Shown here: piece by piece, positions 23,146 through 34,663 of the stretch
Layout: every line of letters starts with the position of its first letter
Position numbering within the stretch: the stretch's first letter is position 1
Origin: Hydractinia symbiolongicarpus
Lineage: Eukaryota; Cnidaria; Hydrozoa; Anthoathecata; Hydractiniidae
Direction: 5' to 3'
Length of the DNA stretch: 64,000 bases
Assembly (NCBI RefSeq): GCF_029227915.1
Contig: NC_079886.1
Coordinates: 28,436,501-28,500,500, forward strand
Translations under genes and position numbers: made by a program
The notes under the pieces: generated by a model
What the model saw: the letters and a program-made list of their open reading frames with translations, nothing else
Told to the model about the DNA's origin: nothing
Database searches by the model: none

Positions 23146-24663
23146 GCGTACTTTCTTTGTATACATTTGATTATACGGGCCGAGTCTGGGATTTACGGGA
23201 AATCGCGGGTTTTCGTTTGCCGGAGATTAAACTCCTTTTATTCAGCGTCTCATCAAGAATGAAATCGTTTTTGAAAACTACAAGTCTTATGCGTTTTAGT
23301 GGTGAAAAAATAATTTAAAAAATCGTACGGGAAATGAGTTTACTCCCTGGGTACTTTCTTTGTATACATTCGACTATACGGGCCAAGCCCGGGATTTACG
23401 GCAAATCGCGGGTTTTCGTTTGCCGGCGATTAAACTTCTTATATTCAGCGTCTCATCAAAAATGAAATCATTTTTGAAAACTACAAGTGTCATGCGTTTT
23501 AGTGGTGAAAATATAATTTAAAGAATCGTTCGGGAAATGAGTTTACTCCCTGCGTACTTTCTTTGTATACTTTTGACTATACGGGCCGTTCCGGGATTTA
23601 GTGGAAATCGCGGGTTTTCGTTTGCCGGAGATTAAACTCCTTTTATTCAGCGTCTCATCAAAAATGAAATCATTTTTAAAAACTACAAGTCTTATGCGTT
23701 TTAGTGGTGAAAAAATAATTTAAAAAATCGTTTGGGAAATGAGTTTACTCCCAGTTTACTTTCTTTCCATTCATTCGACTATACGGGTCAAGCCCGGGAT
23801 TTACGGGAACTCCCAGGTTTTCGTTTGCCGGCGATTAAACTCCTTTTATTCAGCGTCTCATCAAAAATGAAATCATTTTTGAAAACTACAAATCTCATGC
23901 GTTTTAGTGGTGAAAAAATAATTTAAAAAATCGTTCGGAAAATGAGTTTACTCCCTGGGTAATTTCTTTGTATACATTCGACTATACGGGCCGAGTCCGG
24001 GATATACGGGAAAGCGCGGGTTTTCGTTTGCCGGCGATTAAACTCCTTTTATTCAGCGTCTCATTAAAAATGAAATCAGTTTTGAAAACTACAAGTCTCA
24101 TGCGTTTTAGTCGTGAAAAAATAATTTAAAGAATCGTTCGGGAAATGAGTTTGCTCCCTGGGTACTTTCTTTGTATACTTTTGACTATACGGGCCGAGTC
24201 CGGGATTTACGGGAAATCGTGGGTTTTCGTTTGCCGGCAATTAAACTCCTTTTATTCAGCGTCTCATCAAAAATGAAATCATTTTTGAAAACGACAAGTC
24301 TCATGCGTCTTAGTGGTAAAAAAATAATTTAAAAAATCGTTCGGAAAATGAGTTTTCTCCCTGGGTACTTTCTTTGTATACATTCGACTATACGGGCCGA
24401 GTCCGGGATATACGGGAAAGCGCGGGTTTTCGTTTGCCGGCGATTAAACTCCTTTTATTCAGCGTCTCATCAAAAATGAAATCAGTTTTGAAAACTACAA
24501 GTCTCATGCGTTTTAATGGTGAAAAAATAATTTAAAGAATCGTTCGGGAAATGAGTTTACTCCCTGGGTACTTTCTTTGTATACTTTTGACTATACGGGC
24601 CGAGTCTGGGATTTACGGGAAATCGCGGGTTTTCGTTTGCCGGCGTTTAAACTCATTTTATTC

Positions 24664-26350
24664 AGCGTCTCATCAAAAATGAAATCATTTTTGAAAACTA
24701 CAAGTGTCATGCGTTTTAGTGGTGAAAATATAATTTAAAGAATCGTTCGGGAAATGAGTTTACTCCCTGCGTACTTTCTTTGCTTACTTTTGACTATACG
24801 GGCCGGTTCCGGGATTTAGGGGAAATCGCGGGTTTTCGTTTGCCGGAGATTAAATTCCTTTTATTCAGCGTCTCATCAAAAATGAAATTATTTTTGAAAA
24901 CTACAAGTCTCATGCGTTTTAGTGGCGAAAAAATAATTTAAAAAATCGTTCGGGAAATGAGTTTACTCCCTGGGTGCTTTCTTTGTTATCATTCGACTAT
25001 ACGGGCCAAGCCCTTGCTGGCGATTAAACTTCTTTTATACAGCGTCTCATCAAAAATGAAATTATTTTTAAAAACTACATGTCTCATGCGTTTTAGTGGT
25101 GAAAAATAATTTAAAGAATCGTTCGGGAAATGAGTTTACTCCCTGCGTACTTTCTTTGTATACATTTGATTATACGGGCCGAGTCTGGGATTTACGGGAA
25201 ATCGCGGGTTTTCGTTTGCCGGAGATTAAACTCATTTTATTCAGCGTCTCATCAAGAATGAAATCGTTTTTGAAAACTACAAGTCTTATGCGTTTTAGTG
25301 GTGAAAAAATAATTTAAAAAATCGTACGGGAAATGAGTTTACTCCCTGGGTACTTTCTTTGTATACATTCGACTATACGGGCCAAGCCCGGGATTTACGG
25401 GAAATCGCGGGTTTTCGTTTGCCGGCGATTAAACTTCTTATATTCAGCGTCTCATCAAAAATGAAATCATTTTTGAAAACTACAAGTGTCATGCGTTTTA
25501 GTGGTGAAAATATAATTTAAAGAATCGTTCGGGAAATGAGTTTACTCCCTGCGTACTTTCTTTGTATACTTTTGACTATACGGGCCGTTCCGGGATTTAG
25601 TGGAAATCGCGGGTTTTCGTTTGCCGGAGATTAAACTCCTTTTATTCAGCGTCTCATTAAAAATGAAATCATTTTTAAAAACTACAAGTCTTATGCGTTT
25701 TAGTGGTGAAAAAATAATTTAAAAAATCGTTTGGGAAATGAGTTTACTCCCAGTTTACTTTCTTTCCATTCATTCGACTATACGGGTCAAGCCCGGGATT
25801 TACGGGAACTCCCGGGTTTTCGTTTGCCGGCGATTAAACTCCTTTTATTCAGCGTCTCATCAAAAATGAAATCATTTTTGAAAACTACAAATCTCATGCG
25901 TTTTAGTGGTGAAAAAATAATTTAAAAAATCGTTCGGAAAATGAGTTTACTCCCTGGGTAATTTCTTTGTATACATTCGACTATACGGGCCGAGTCCGGG
26001 ATATACGGGAAAGCGCGGGTTTTCGTTTGCCGGCGATTAAACTCCTTTTATTCAGCGTCTCATTAAAAATGAAATCAGTTTTGAAAACTACAAGTCTCAT
26101 GCGTTTTAGTCGTGAAAAAATAATTTAAAGAATCGTTCGGGAAATGAGTTTTCTCCCTGGGTACTTTCTTTGTATACTTTTGACTATACGGGCCGAGTCA
26201 GGGATTTACGGGAAATCGTGGGTTTTCGTTTGCCGGCAATTAAACTCCTTTTATTCAGCGTCTCATCAAAAATGAAATCATTTTTGAAAACGACAAGCCT
26301 CATGCGTCTTAGTGGTAAAAAAATAATTTAAAAAATCGTTCGGAAAATGA
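24664..26350 (+). repeat. 1999-bp higher-order repeat, copy 2, incomplete
   Basis: Follows copy 1 for about 1.69 kb, then jumps near 26350 from the TTTTCTCCC unit to a short unit. Shared rare markers include AAATCGTACGGG and the one-G loss. Differences include TTGTTATCATTC (near 24983) against TTGTTTACATTC (near 22985). Confidence 0.83.
24972..25144 (+). repeat. 29-bp-deleted satellite unit (short unit 10)
   Basis: A 173-bp unit, junction after 25013, 1999 bp from short unit 9. It shares TTGCTGG and adds TTGTTATCATTC. Confidence 0.9.
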
Positions 26351-26361
26351 GTTTACTCCCT

Positions 26362-26535
26362 GGGTGCTTTCTTTGTTATCATTCGACTATACGGGCCAAG
26401 CCCTTGCCGGAGATTAAACTCCTTTTATTCAGCGTCTCATCAAGAATGAAATCGTTTTTGAAAACTACAAGTCTTATGCGTTTTAGTGGTAAAAAATTAA
26501 TTTAAAAAATCGTTCGGGAAATGAGTTTACTCCCA
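26362..26535 (+). repeat. 29-bp-deleted satellite unit (short unit 11), hybrid
   Basis: A 174-bp unit, junction after 26403. After the junction it continues as GCCGGAGATTAAACTCC and ATCAAGAATGAAATCG, which belong to another unit type, so it looks like a recombinant between a short unit and that type. Confidence 0.88.
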
Positions 26536-27549
26536 GTTTACTTTCTTTCTATACATTCGACTATACGGGTCAAGCCCGGGATTTACGGGAACTCCCGGGT
26601 TTTCGTTTGCCGGCGATTAAACTCCTTTTATTCAGCGTCTCATCAAAAATGAAATCATTTTTGAAAACTACAAGTCTTATGCGTTTTAGTGGTGAAAAAT
26701 AATTTAAAGAATCGTTCGGGAAATGAGTTTACTCCCTGCGTACTTTATTTGTATACATTTGACTATACGGGCCGAGTCTGGGATTTACGGGAAATCGCGG
26801 GTTTTCGTTTGCCGGAGATTAAACTCCTTTTATTCAGCGTCTCATCAAGAATGAAATCGTTTTTGAAAACTACAAGTCTTATGCGTTTTAGTGGTGAAAA
26901 AATAATTTAAAAAATAGTTCGGAAAATGAGTTTAATCCCTGGGTACTTTCTTTGTATACATTCGACTATACGCGCCGAGTCCGGGATATACAGGAAAGCG
27001 CGGGTTTTCGTTTGCCGGAGATTAAACTCCTTTTATTCAGCGTCTCATCAAAAATGAAATCATTTTTAAAAACTACAAGTCTTATGCGTTTTAGTGGTGA
27101 AAAAATAATTTAAAAAATCGTTTGGGAAATGAGTTTACTCCCAGTTTACTTTCTTTCCATTCATTCGACTATACGGGTCAAGCCCGGGATTTACGGGAAA
27201 TCGCGGGTTTTCGTTTGCCGGCGTTTAAACTCATTTTATTCAGCGTCTCATCAAAAATGAAATCATTTTTGAAAACTACAAGTGTCATGCGTTTTAGTGG
27301 TGAAAATATAATTTAAAGAATCGTTCGGGAAATGAGTTTACTCCCTGCGTACTTTCTTTGCTTACTTTTGACTATACGGGCCGGTTCCGGGATTTAGGGG
27401 AAATCGCGGGTTTTCGTTTGCCGGAGATTAAATTCCTTTTATTCAGCGTCTCATCAAAAATGAAATCATTTTTGAAAACTACAAGTCTCATGCGTTTTAG
27501 TGGCGAAAAAATAATTTAAAAAATCGTTCGGGAAATGAGTTTACTCCCT
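26362..27549 (+). repeat. 1188-bp higher-order repeat (6 units, one short), right arm copy 1
   Basis: Six units beginning with a short unit, repeated 1188 bp on; the junctions are at 26403 and 27591. The shared rare marker ACGCGCCGAGTCC (near 26970 and 28159) supports direct descent. The length equals the left-arm 1188-bp HOR and the short-unit part of the 3622-bp HOR. Confidence 0.83.
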
Positions 27550-27723
27550 GTGTGCTTTCTTTGTTATCATTTGACTATACGGGCCAAGCCCTTGCCGGAG
27601 ATTAAACTCCTTTTATTCAGCGTCTCATCAAGAATGAAATCGTTTTTGAAAACTACAAGTCTTATGCGTTTTAGTGGTAAAAAATTAATTTAAAAAATCG
27701 TTCGGGAAATGAGTTTACTCCCA
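27550..27723 (+). repeat. 29-bp-deleted satellite unit (short unit 12), hybrid
   Basis: A 174-bp copy of the hybrid short unit 11, 1188 bp on, junction after 27591. It has the private changes CTGTGTGCTTTC and ATTTGACTATAC. Confidence 0.88.
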
Positions 27724-28385
27724 GTTTACTTTCTTTCTATACATTCGACTATACGGGTCAAGCCCGGGATTTACGGGAACTCCCGGGTTTTCGTTTGCCG
27801 GCGATTAAACTCCTTTTATTCAGCGTCTCATCAAAAATGAAATCATTTTTGAAAACTACAAGTCTTATGCGTTTTAGTGGTGAAAAATAATTTAAAGAAT
27901 CGTTCGGGAAATGAGTTTACTCCCTGCGTACTTTATTTGTATACATTTGACTATACGGGCCGAGTCTGGGATTTACGGGAAATCGCGGGTTTTCGTTTGC
28001 CGGAGATTAAACTCCTTTTATTCAGCGTCTCATCAAGAATGAAATCGTTTTTGAAAACTACAAGTCTTATGCGTTTTAGTGGTGAAAAAATAATTTAAAA
28101 AATAGTTCGGAAAATGAGTTTAATCCCTGGGTACTTTCTTTGTATACATTCGACTATACGCGCCGAGTCCGGGATATACAGGAAAGCGCGGGTTTTCGTT
28201 TGCCGGAGATTAAACTCCTTTTATTCAGCGTCTCATCAAAAATGAAATCATTTTTAAAAACTACAAGTCTTATGCGTTTTAGTGGTGAAAAAATAATTTA
28301 AAAAATCGTTTGGGAAATGAGTTTACTCCCAGTTTACTTTCTTTCCATTCATTCGACTATACGGGTCAAGCCCGGGATTTACGGG
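27550..28385 (+). repeat. 1188-bp higher-order repeat, right arm copy 2, incomplete
   Basis: Follows copy 1 for about 836 bp. It then diverges at GGGAACTCCCGGG where copy 1 has GGGAAATCGCGGG (near 27195). Confidence 0.82.
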
Positions 28386-28659
28386 AACTCCCGGGTTTTC
28401 GTTTGCCGGCGATTAAACTCCTTTTATTCAGCGTCTCATCAAAAATGAAATCATTTTTGAAAAATACAAATCTCATGCGTTTTAGTGGTGAAAAAATAAT
28501 TTAAAAAATCGTTCGGAAAATGAGTTTACTCCCTGGGTACTTTCTTTGTATACATTCGACTATACGGGCCGAGTCCGGGATATACGGGAAAACGCGGGTT
28601 TTCGTTTGCCGGCGATTAAACTCCTTTTATTCAGCGTCTCATTAAAAATGAAATCAGTT

Positions 28660-30659
28660 TTGAAAACTACAAGTCTCATGCGTTTTAGTCGTGAAAAAAT
28701 AATTTAAAGAATCGTTCGGGAAATGAGTTTGCTCCCTGGGTACTTTCTTTGTATACTTTTGACTATACGGGCCGAGTCCGGGATTTACGGGAAATCGTGG
28801 GTTTTCGTTTGCCGGCAATTAAACTCCTTTTATTCAGCGTCTCATCAAAAATGAAATCAGTTTTGAAAACTACAAGTCTCATGCGTTTTAATGGTGAAAA
28901 AATAATTTAAAGAATCGTTCGGGAAATGAGTTTACTCCCTGGGTACTTTCTTTGTATACTTTTGACTATACGGGCCGAGTCTGGGATTTACGGGAAATCG
29001 CGGGTTTTCGTTTGCCGGCGTTTAAACTCATTTTATTCAGCGTCTCATCAAAAATGAAATCATTTTTGAAAACTACAAGTGTCATGCGTTTTAGTGGTGA
29101 AAATATAATTTAAAGAATCGTTCGGGAAATGAGTTTACTCCCTGCGTACTTTCTTTGCTTACTTTTGACTATACGGGCCGGTTCCGGGATTTACGGGAAA
29201 TCGCGGGTTTTCGTTTGCCGTAGATTAAACTCCTTTTATTCAGCGTCTCATCAAAAATGAAATCATTTTTGAAAACTACAAGTCTTATGCGTTTTAGTGG
29301 TGAAAAAATAATTTAAAAAATCGTTCGGGAAATGAGTTTACTCCCTGGGTGCTTTCTTTGTTATCATGCGACTATACGGGCCAAGCCCTTGCCGGCGATT
29401 AAACTTCTTTTATACAGCGTCTCATCAAAAATGAAATTATTTTTAAAAACTACAAGTCTCATGCGTTTTAGTGGTGAAAAATAATTTAAAGAATCGTTCG
29501 GGAAATGAGTTTACTCCCTGCGTACTTTCTTTGTATACATTTGACTATACGGGCCGAGTCTGGGATTTACGGGAAATCGCGGGTTTTCGTTTGCCGGAGA
29601 TTAAACTCCTTTTATTCAGCGTCTCATCAAGAATGAAATCGTTTTTGAAAACTACAAGTCTTATGCGTTTTAGTGGTGAAAAAATAATTTAAAAAATCGT
29701 TTGGGAAATGAGTTTACTCCCAGTTTACTTTCTTTCCATTCATTCGACTATACGGGTCAAGCCCGGGATTTACGGGAACTCCCGGGTTTTCGTTTGCCGG
29801 CCATTAAACTCCTTTTATTCAGCGTCTCATCAAAAATGAAATCATTTTTAAAAACTACAAATCTCATGCGTTTTAGTGGTGAAAAAATAATTTAAAAAAT
29901 CGTTCGGAAAATGAGTTTACTCCCTGGGTACTTTCTTTGTATACATTCGACTATACGGGCCGAGTCCGGGATATACGGGAAAGCGCGGGTTTTCGTTTGC
30001 CGGCGATTAAACTCCTTTTATTCAGCGTCTCATTAAAAATGAAATCAGTTTTGAAAACTACAAGTCTCATGCGTTTTAGTCGTAAAAAAATAATTTAAAG
30101 AATCGTTCGGGAAATGAGTTTGCTCCCTGGGTACTTTCTTTGTATACTTTTGACTATACGGGCCGAGTCCGGGATTTACGGGAAATCGTTGGTTTTCGTT
30201 TGCCGGCAATTAAACTCCTTTTATTCAGCGTCTCATCAAAAATGAAATCATTTTTGAAAACGACAAGTCTCATGCGTCTTAGTGGTAAAAAAATAATTTA
30301 AAAAATCGTTCGGAAAATGAGTTTTCTCCCTGGGTACTTTCTTTGTATATATTCGACTATACGGGCCGAGTCCGGGATATACGGGAAAGCGCGGGTTTTC
30401 GTTTGCCGGCGATTAAACTCCTTTTATTCAGCGTCTCATCAAAAATGAAATCAGTTTTGAAAACTACAAGTCTCATGCGTTTTAATGGTGAAAAAATAAT
30501 TTAAAGAATCGTTCGGGAAATGAGTTTACTCCCTGGGTACTTTCTTTGTATACTTTTGACTATACGGGCCGAGTCTGGGATTTACGGGAAATTGCGGGTT
30601 TTCGTTTGCCGGCGTTTAAACTCATTTTATTCAGCGTCTCATCAAAAATGAAATCATTT
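28660..30659 (+). repeat. 2000-bp higher-order repeat (10 units, one short), copy 1
   Basis: Ten units repeated at exactly 2000 bp (29471 and 31471; short-unit junctions at 29388 and 31388). The rare marker TTATCATGCGAC in the short unit occurs in both copies and in the next one. Confidence 0.86.
29347..29519 (+). repeat. 29-bp-deleted satellite unit (short unit 13)
   Basis: A 173-bp unit, junction after 29388, with the private marker TTATCATGCGAC. Confidence 0.9.
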
Positions 30660-32659
30660 TTGAAAACTACAAGTCTCATGCGTTTTAGTCGTGAAAAAAT
30701 AATTTAAAGAATCGTTCGGGAAATGAGTTTGCTCCCTGGGTACTTTCTTTGTATACTTTTGACTATACGGGCCGAGTCCGGGATTTACGGGAAATCGTGG
30801 GTTTTCGTTTGCCGGCAATTAAACTCCTTTTATTCAGCGTCTCATCAAAAATGAAATCAGTTTTGAAAACTACAAGTCTCATGCGTTTTAATGGTGAAAA
30901 AATAATTTAAAGAATCGTTCGGGAAATGAGTTTACTCCCTGGGTACTTTCTTTGTATACTTTTGACTATACGGGCCGAGTCTGGGATTTACGGGAAATCG
31001 CGGGTTTTCGTTTGCCGGCGTTTAAACTCATTTTATTCAGCGTCTCATCAAAAATGAAATCATTTTTGAAAACTACAAGTGTCATGCGTTTTAGTGGTGA
31101 AAATATAATTTAAAGAATCGTTCGGGAAATGAGTTTACTCCCTGCGTACTTTCTTTGCTTACTTTTGACTATACGGGCCGGTTCCGGGATTTACGGGAAA
31201 TCGCGGGTTTTCGTTTGCCGGAGATTAAACTCCTTTTATTCAGCGTCTCATCAAAAATGAAATCATTTTTGAAAACTACAAGTCTTATGCGTTTTAGTGG
31301 TGAAAAAATAATTTAAAAAATCGTTCGGGAAATGAGTTTACTCCCTGGGTGCTTTCTTTGTTATCATGCGACTATACGGGCCAAGCCCTTGCCGGCGATT
31401 AAACTTCTTTTATACAGCGTCTCATCAAAAATGAAATTATTTTTAAAAACTACAAGTCTCATGCGTTTTAGTGGTGAAAAATAATTTAAAGAATCGTTCG
31501 GGAAATGAGTTTACTCCCTGCGTACTTTCTTTGTATACATTTGACTATACGGGCCGAGTCTGGGATTTACGGGAAATCGCGGGTTTTCGTTTGCCGGAGA
31601 TTAAACTCCTTTTATTCAGCGTCTCATCAAGAATGAAATCGTTTTTGAAAACTACAAGTCTTATGCGTTTTAGTGGTGAAAAAATAATTTAAAAAATCGT
31701 TTGGGAAATGAGTTTACTCCCAGTTTACTTTCTTTCCATTCATTCGACTATACGGGTCAAGCCCGGGATTTACGGGAACTCCCGGGTTTTCGTTTGCCGG
31801 CCATTAAACTCCTTTTATTCAGCGTCTCATCAAAAATGAAATCATTTTTAAAAACTACAAATCTCATGCGTTTTAGTGGTGAAAAAATAATTTAAAAAAT
31901 CGTTCGGAAAATGAGTTTACTCCCTGGGTACTTTCTTTGTATACATTCGACTATACGGGCCGAGTCCGGGATATACGGGAAAGCGCGGGTTTTCGTTTGC
32001 CGGCGATTAAACTCCTTTTATTCAGCGTCTCATTAAAAATGAAATCAGTTTTGAAAACTACAAGTCTCATGCGTTTTAGTCGTGAAAAAATAATTTAAAG
32101 AATCGTTCGGGAAATGAGTTTGCTCCCTGGGTACTTTCTTTGTATACTTTTGACTATACGGGCCGAGTCCGGGATTTACGGGAAATCGTTGGTTTTCGTT
32201 TGCCGGCAATTAAACTCCTTTTATTCAGCGTCTCATCAAAAATGAAATCATTTGTGAAAACGACAAGTCTCATGCGTCTTAGTGGTAAAAAAATAATTTA
32301 AAAAATCGTTCGGAAAATGAGTTTTCTCCCTGGGTACTTTCTTTGTATACATTCGACTATACGGGCCGAGTCCGGGATATACGGGAAAGCGCGGGTTTTC
32401 GTTTGCCGGCGATTAAACTCCTTTTATTCAGCGTCTCATCAAAAATGAAATCAGTTTTGAAAACTACAAGTCTCATGCGTTTTAATGGTGAAAAAATAAT
32501 TTAAAGAATCGTTCGGGAAATGAGTTTACTCCCTGGGTACTTTCTTTGTATACTTTTGACTATACGGGCCGAGTCTGGGATTTACGGGAAATTGCGGGTT
32601 TTCGTTTGCCGGCGTTTAAACTCATTTTATTCAGCGTCTCATCAAAAATGAAATCATTT
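30660..32659 (+). repeat. 2000-bp higher-order repeat, copy 2
   Basis: Near-identical to copy 1. Substitutions seen include CATTTGTGAAAAC near 32249 against CATTTTTGAAAAC near 30249, and GTATACATTCG against GTATATATTCG near 30346. Confidence 0.86.
31347..31519 (+). repeat. 29-bp-deleted satellite unit (short unit 14)
   Basis: A 173-bp unit, junction after 31388, 2000 bp from short unit 13, with the same ATCATGCGAC marker. Confidence 0.9.
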
Positions 32660-32866
32660 TTGAAAACTACAAGTGTCATGCGTTTTAGTGGTGAAAATAT
32701 AATTTAAAGAATCGTTCGGGAAATGAGTTTACTCCCTGCGTACTTTCTTTGCTTACTTTTGACTATACGGGCCGGTTCCGGGATTTAGGGGAAATCGCGG
32801 GTTTTCGTTTGCCGGAGATTAAACTCCTTTTATTCAGCGTCTCATCAAGAATGAAATCATTTTTGA

Positions 32867-34663
32867 AAACTACAAGTGTCATGCGTTTTAGTGGTGAAAA
32901 TATAATTTAAAGAATCGTTCGGGAAATGAGTTTACTCCCTGCGTACTTTCTTTGCTTACTTTTGACTATACGGGCCGGTTCCGGGATTTACGGGAAATCG
33001 CGGGTTTTCGTTTGCCGGAGATTAAACTCCTTTTATTCAGCGTCTCATCAAAAATGAAATCATTTTTGAAAACTACAAGTCTTATGCGTTTTAGTGGTGA
33101 AAAAATAATTTAAAAAATCGTTCGGGAAATGAGTTTACTCCCTGGGTGCTTTCTTTGTTATCATGCGACTATACGGGCCAAGCCCTTGCCGGCGATTAAA
33201 CTTCTTTTATACAGCGTCTCATCAAAAATGAAATTATTTTTAAAAACTACAAGTCTCATGCGTTTTAGTGGTGAAAAATAATTTAAAGAATCGTTCGGGA
33301 AATGAGTTTACTCCCTGCGTACTTTCTTTGTATACATTTGACTATACGGGCCGAGTCTGGGATTTACGGGAAATCGCGGGTTTTCGTTTGCCGGAGATTA
33401 AACTCCTTTTATTCAGCGTCTCATCAAGAATGAAATCGTTTTTGAAAACTACAAGTCTTATGCGTTTTAGTCGTGAAAAAATAATTTAAAAAATCGTTTG
33501 GGAAATGAGTTTACTCCCAGTTTACTTTCTTTCCATTCATTCGACTATACGGGTCAAGCCCGGGATTTACGGGAACTCCCGGGTTTTCGTTTGCCGGCCA
33601 TTAAACTCCTTTTATTCAGCGTCTCATCAAAAATGAAATCATTTTTAAAAACTACAAATCTCATGCGTTTTAGTGGTGAAAAAATAATTTAAAAAATCGT
33701 TCGGAAAATGAGTTTACTCCCTGGGTACTTTCTTTGTATACATTCGACTATACGGGCCGAGTCCGGGATATACGGGAAAGCGCGGGTTTTCGTTTGCCGG
33801 CGATTAAACTCCTTTTATTCAGCGTCTCATTAAAAATGAAATCAGTTTTGAAAACTACAAGTCTCATGCGTTTTAGTCGTGAAAAAATAATTTAAAGAAT
33901 CGTTCGGGAAATGAGTTTGCTCCCTGGGTACTTTCTTTGTATACTTTTGACTATACGGGCCGAGTCCGGGATTTACGGGAAATCGTTGGTTTTCGTTTGC
34001 CGGCAATTAAACTCCTTTTATTCAGCGTCTCATCAAAAATGAAATCATTTGTGAAAACGACAAGTCTCATGCGTCTTAGTGGTAAAAAAATAATTTAAAA
34101 AATCGTTCGGAAAATGAGTTTTCTCCCTGGGTACTTTCTTTGTATACATTCGACCATACGGGCCGAGTCCGGGATATACGGGAAAGCGCGGGTTTTCGTT
34201 TGCCGGCGATTAAACTCCTTTTATTCAGCGTCTCATCAAAAATGAAATCAGTTTTGAAAACTACAAGTCTCATGCGTTTTAATGGTGAAAAAATAATTTA
34301 AAGAATCGTTCGGGAAATGAGTTTACTCCCTGGGTACTTTCTTTGTATACTTTTGACTATACGGGCCGAGTCTGGGATTTACGGGAAATTGCGGGTTTTC
34401 GTTTGCCGGCGTTTAAACTCATTTTATTCAGCGTCTCATCAAAAATGAAATCATTTTTGAAAACTACAAGTGTCATGCGTTTTAGTGGTGAAAATATAAT
34501 TTAAAGAATCGTTCGGGAAATGAGTTTACTCCCTGCGTACTTTCTTTGCTTACTTTTGACTATACGGGCCGGTTCCGGGATTTAGGGGAAATCGCGGGTT
34601 TTCGTTTGCCGGAGATTAAACTCCTTTTATTCAGCGTCTCATCAAAAATGAAATCATTTTTGA
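32867..34663 (+). repeat. 1797-bp version of the 2000-bp repeat (one unit fewer), copy 3
   Basis: This corresponds to about 31070-32866 at an offset of 1797 bp. It keeps the CATTTGTGAAAAC change of copy 2 (near 34046), so it derives from copy 2 rather than copy 1, after loss of one unit. One change of its own is CGACCATACGGG near 34151. Confidence 0.82.
33144..33316 (+). repeat. 29-bp-deleted satellite unit (short unit 15)
   Basis: A 173-bp unit, junction after 33185, 1797 bp from short unit 14, with the same ATCATGCGAC marker. Confidence 0.9.

Larger units (their letters stand above)
22665..24663 (+). repeat. 1999-bp higher-order repeat (10 units, one short), copy 1
   Basis: The first HOR right of the inversion. 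Markers recur 1999 bp later (23097 and 25096; short-unit junctions at 23014 and 25013). It includes the rare CTTTCCATTCATTCG unit and the GGGCCGTTCCGGG unit that has lost one G. Confidence 0.85.
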
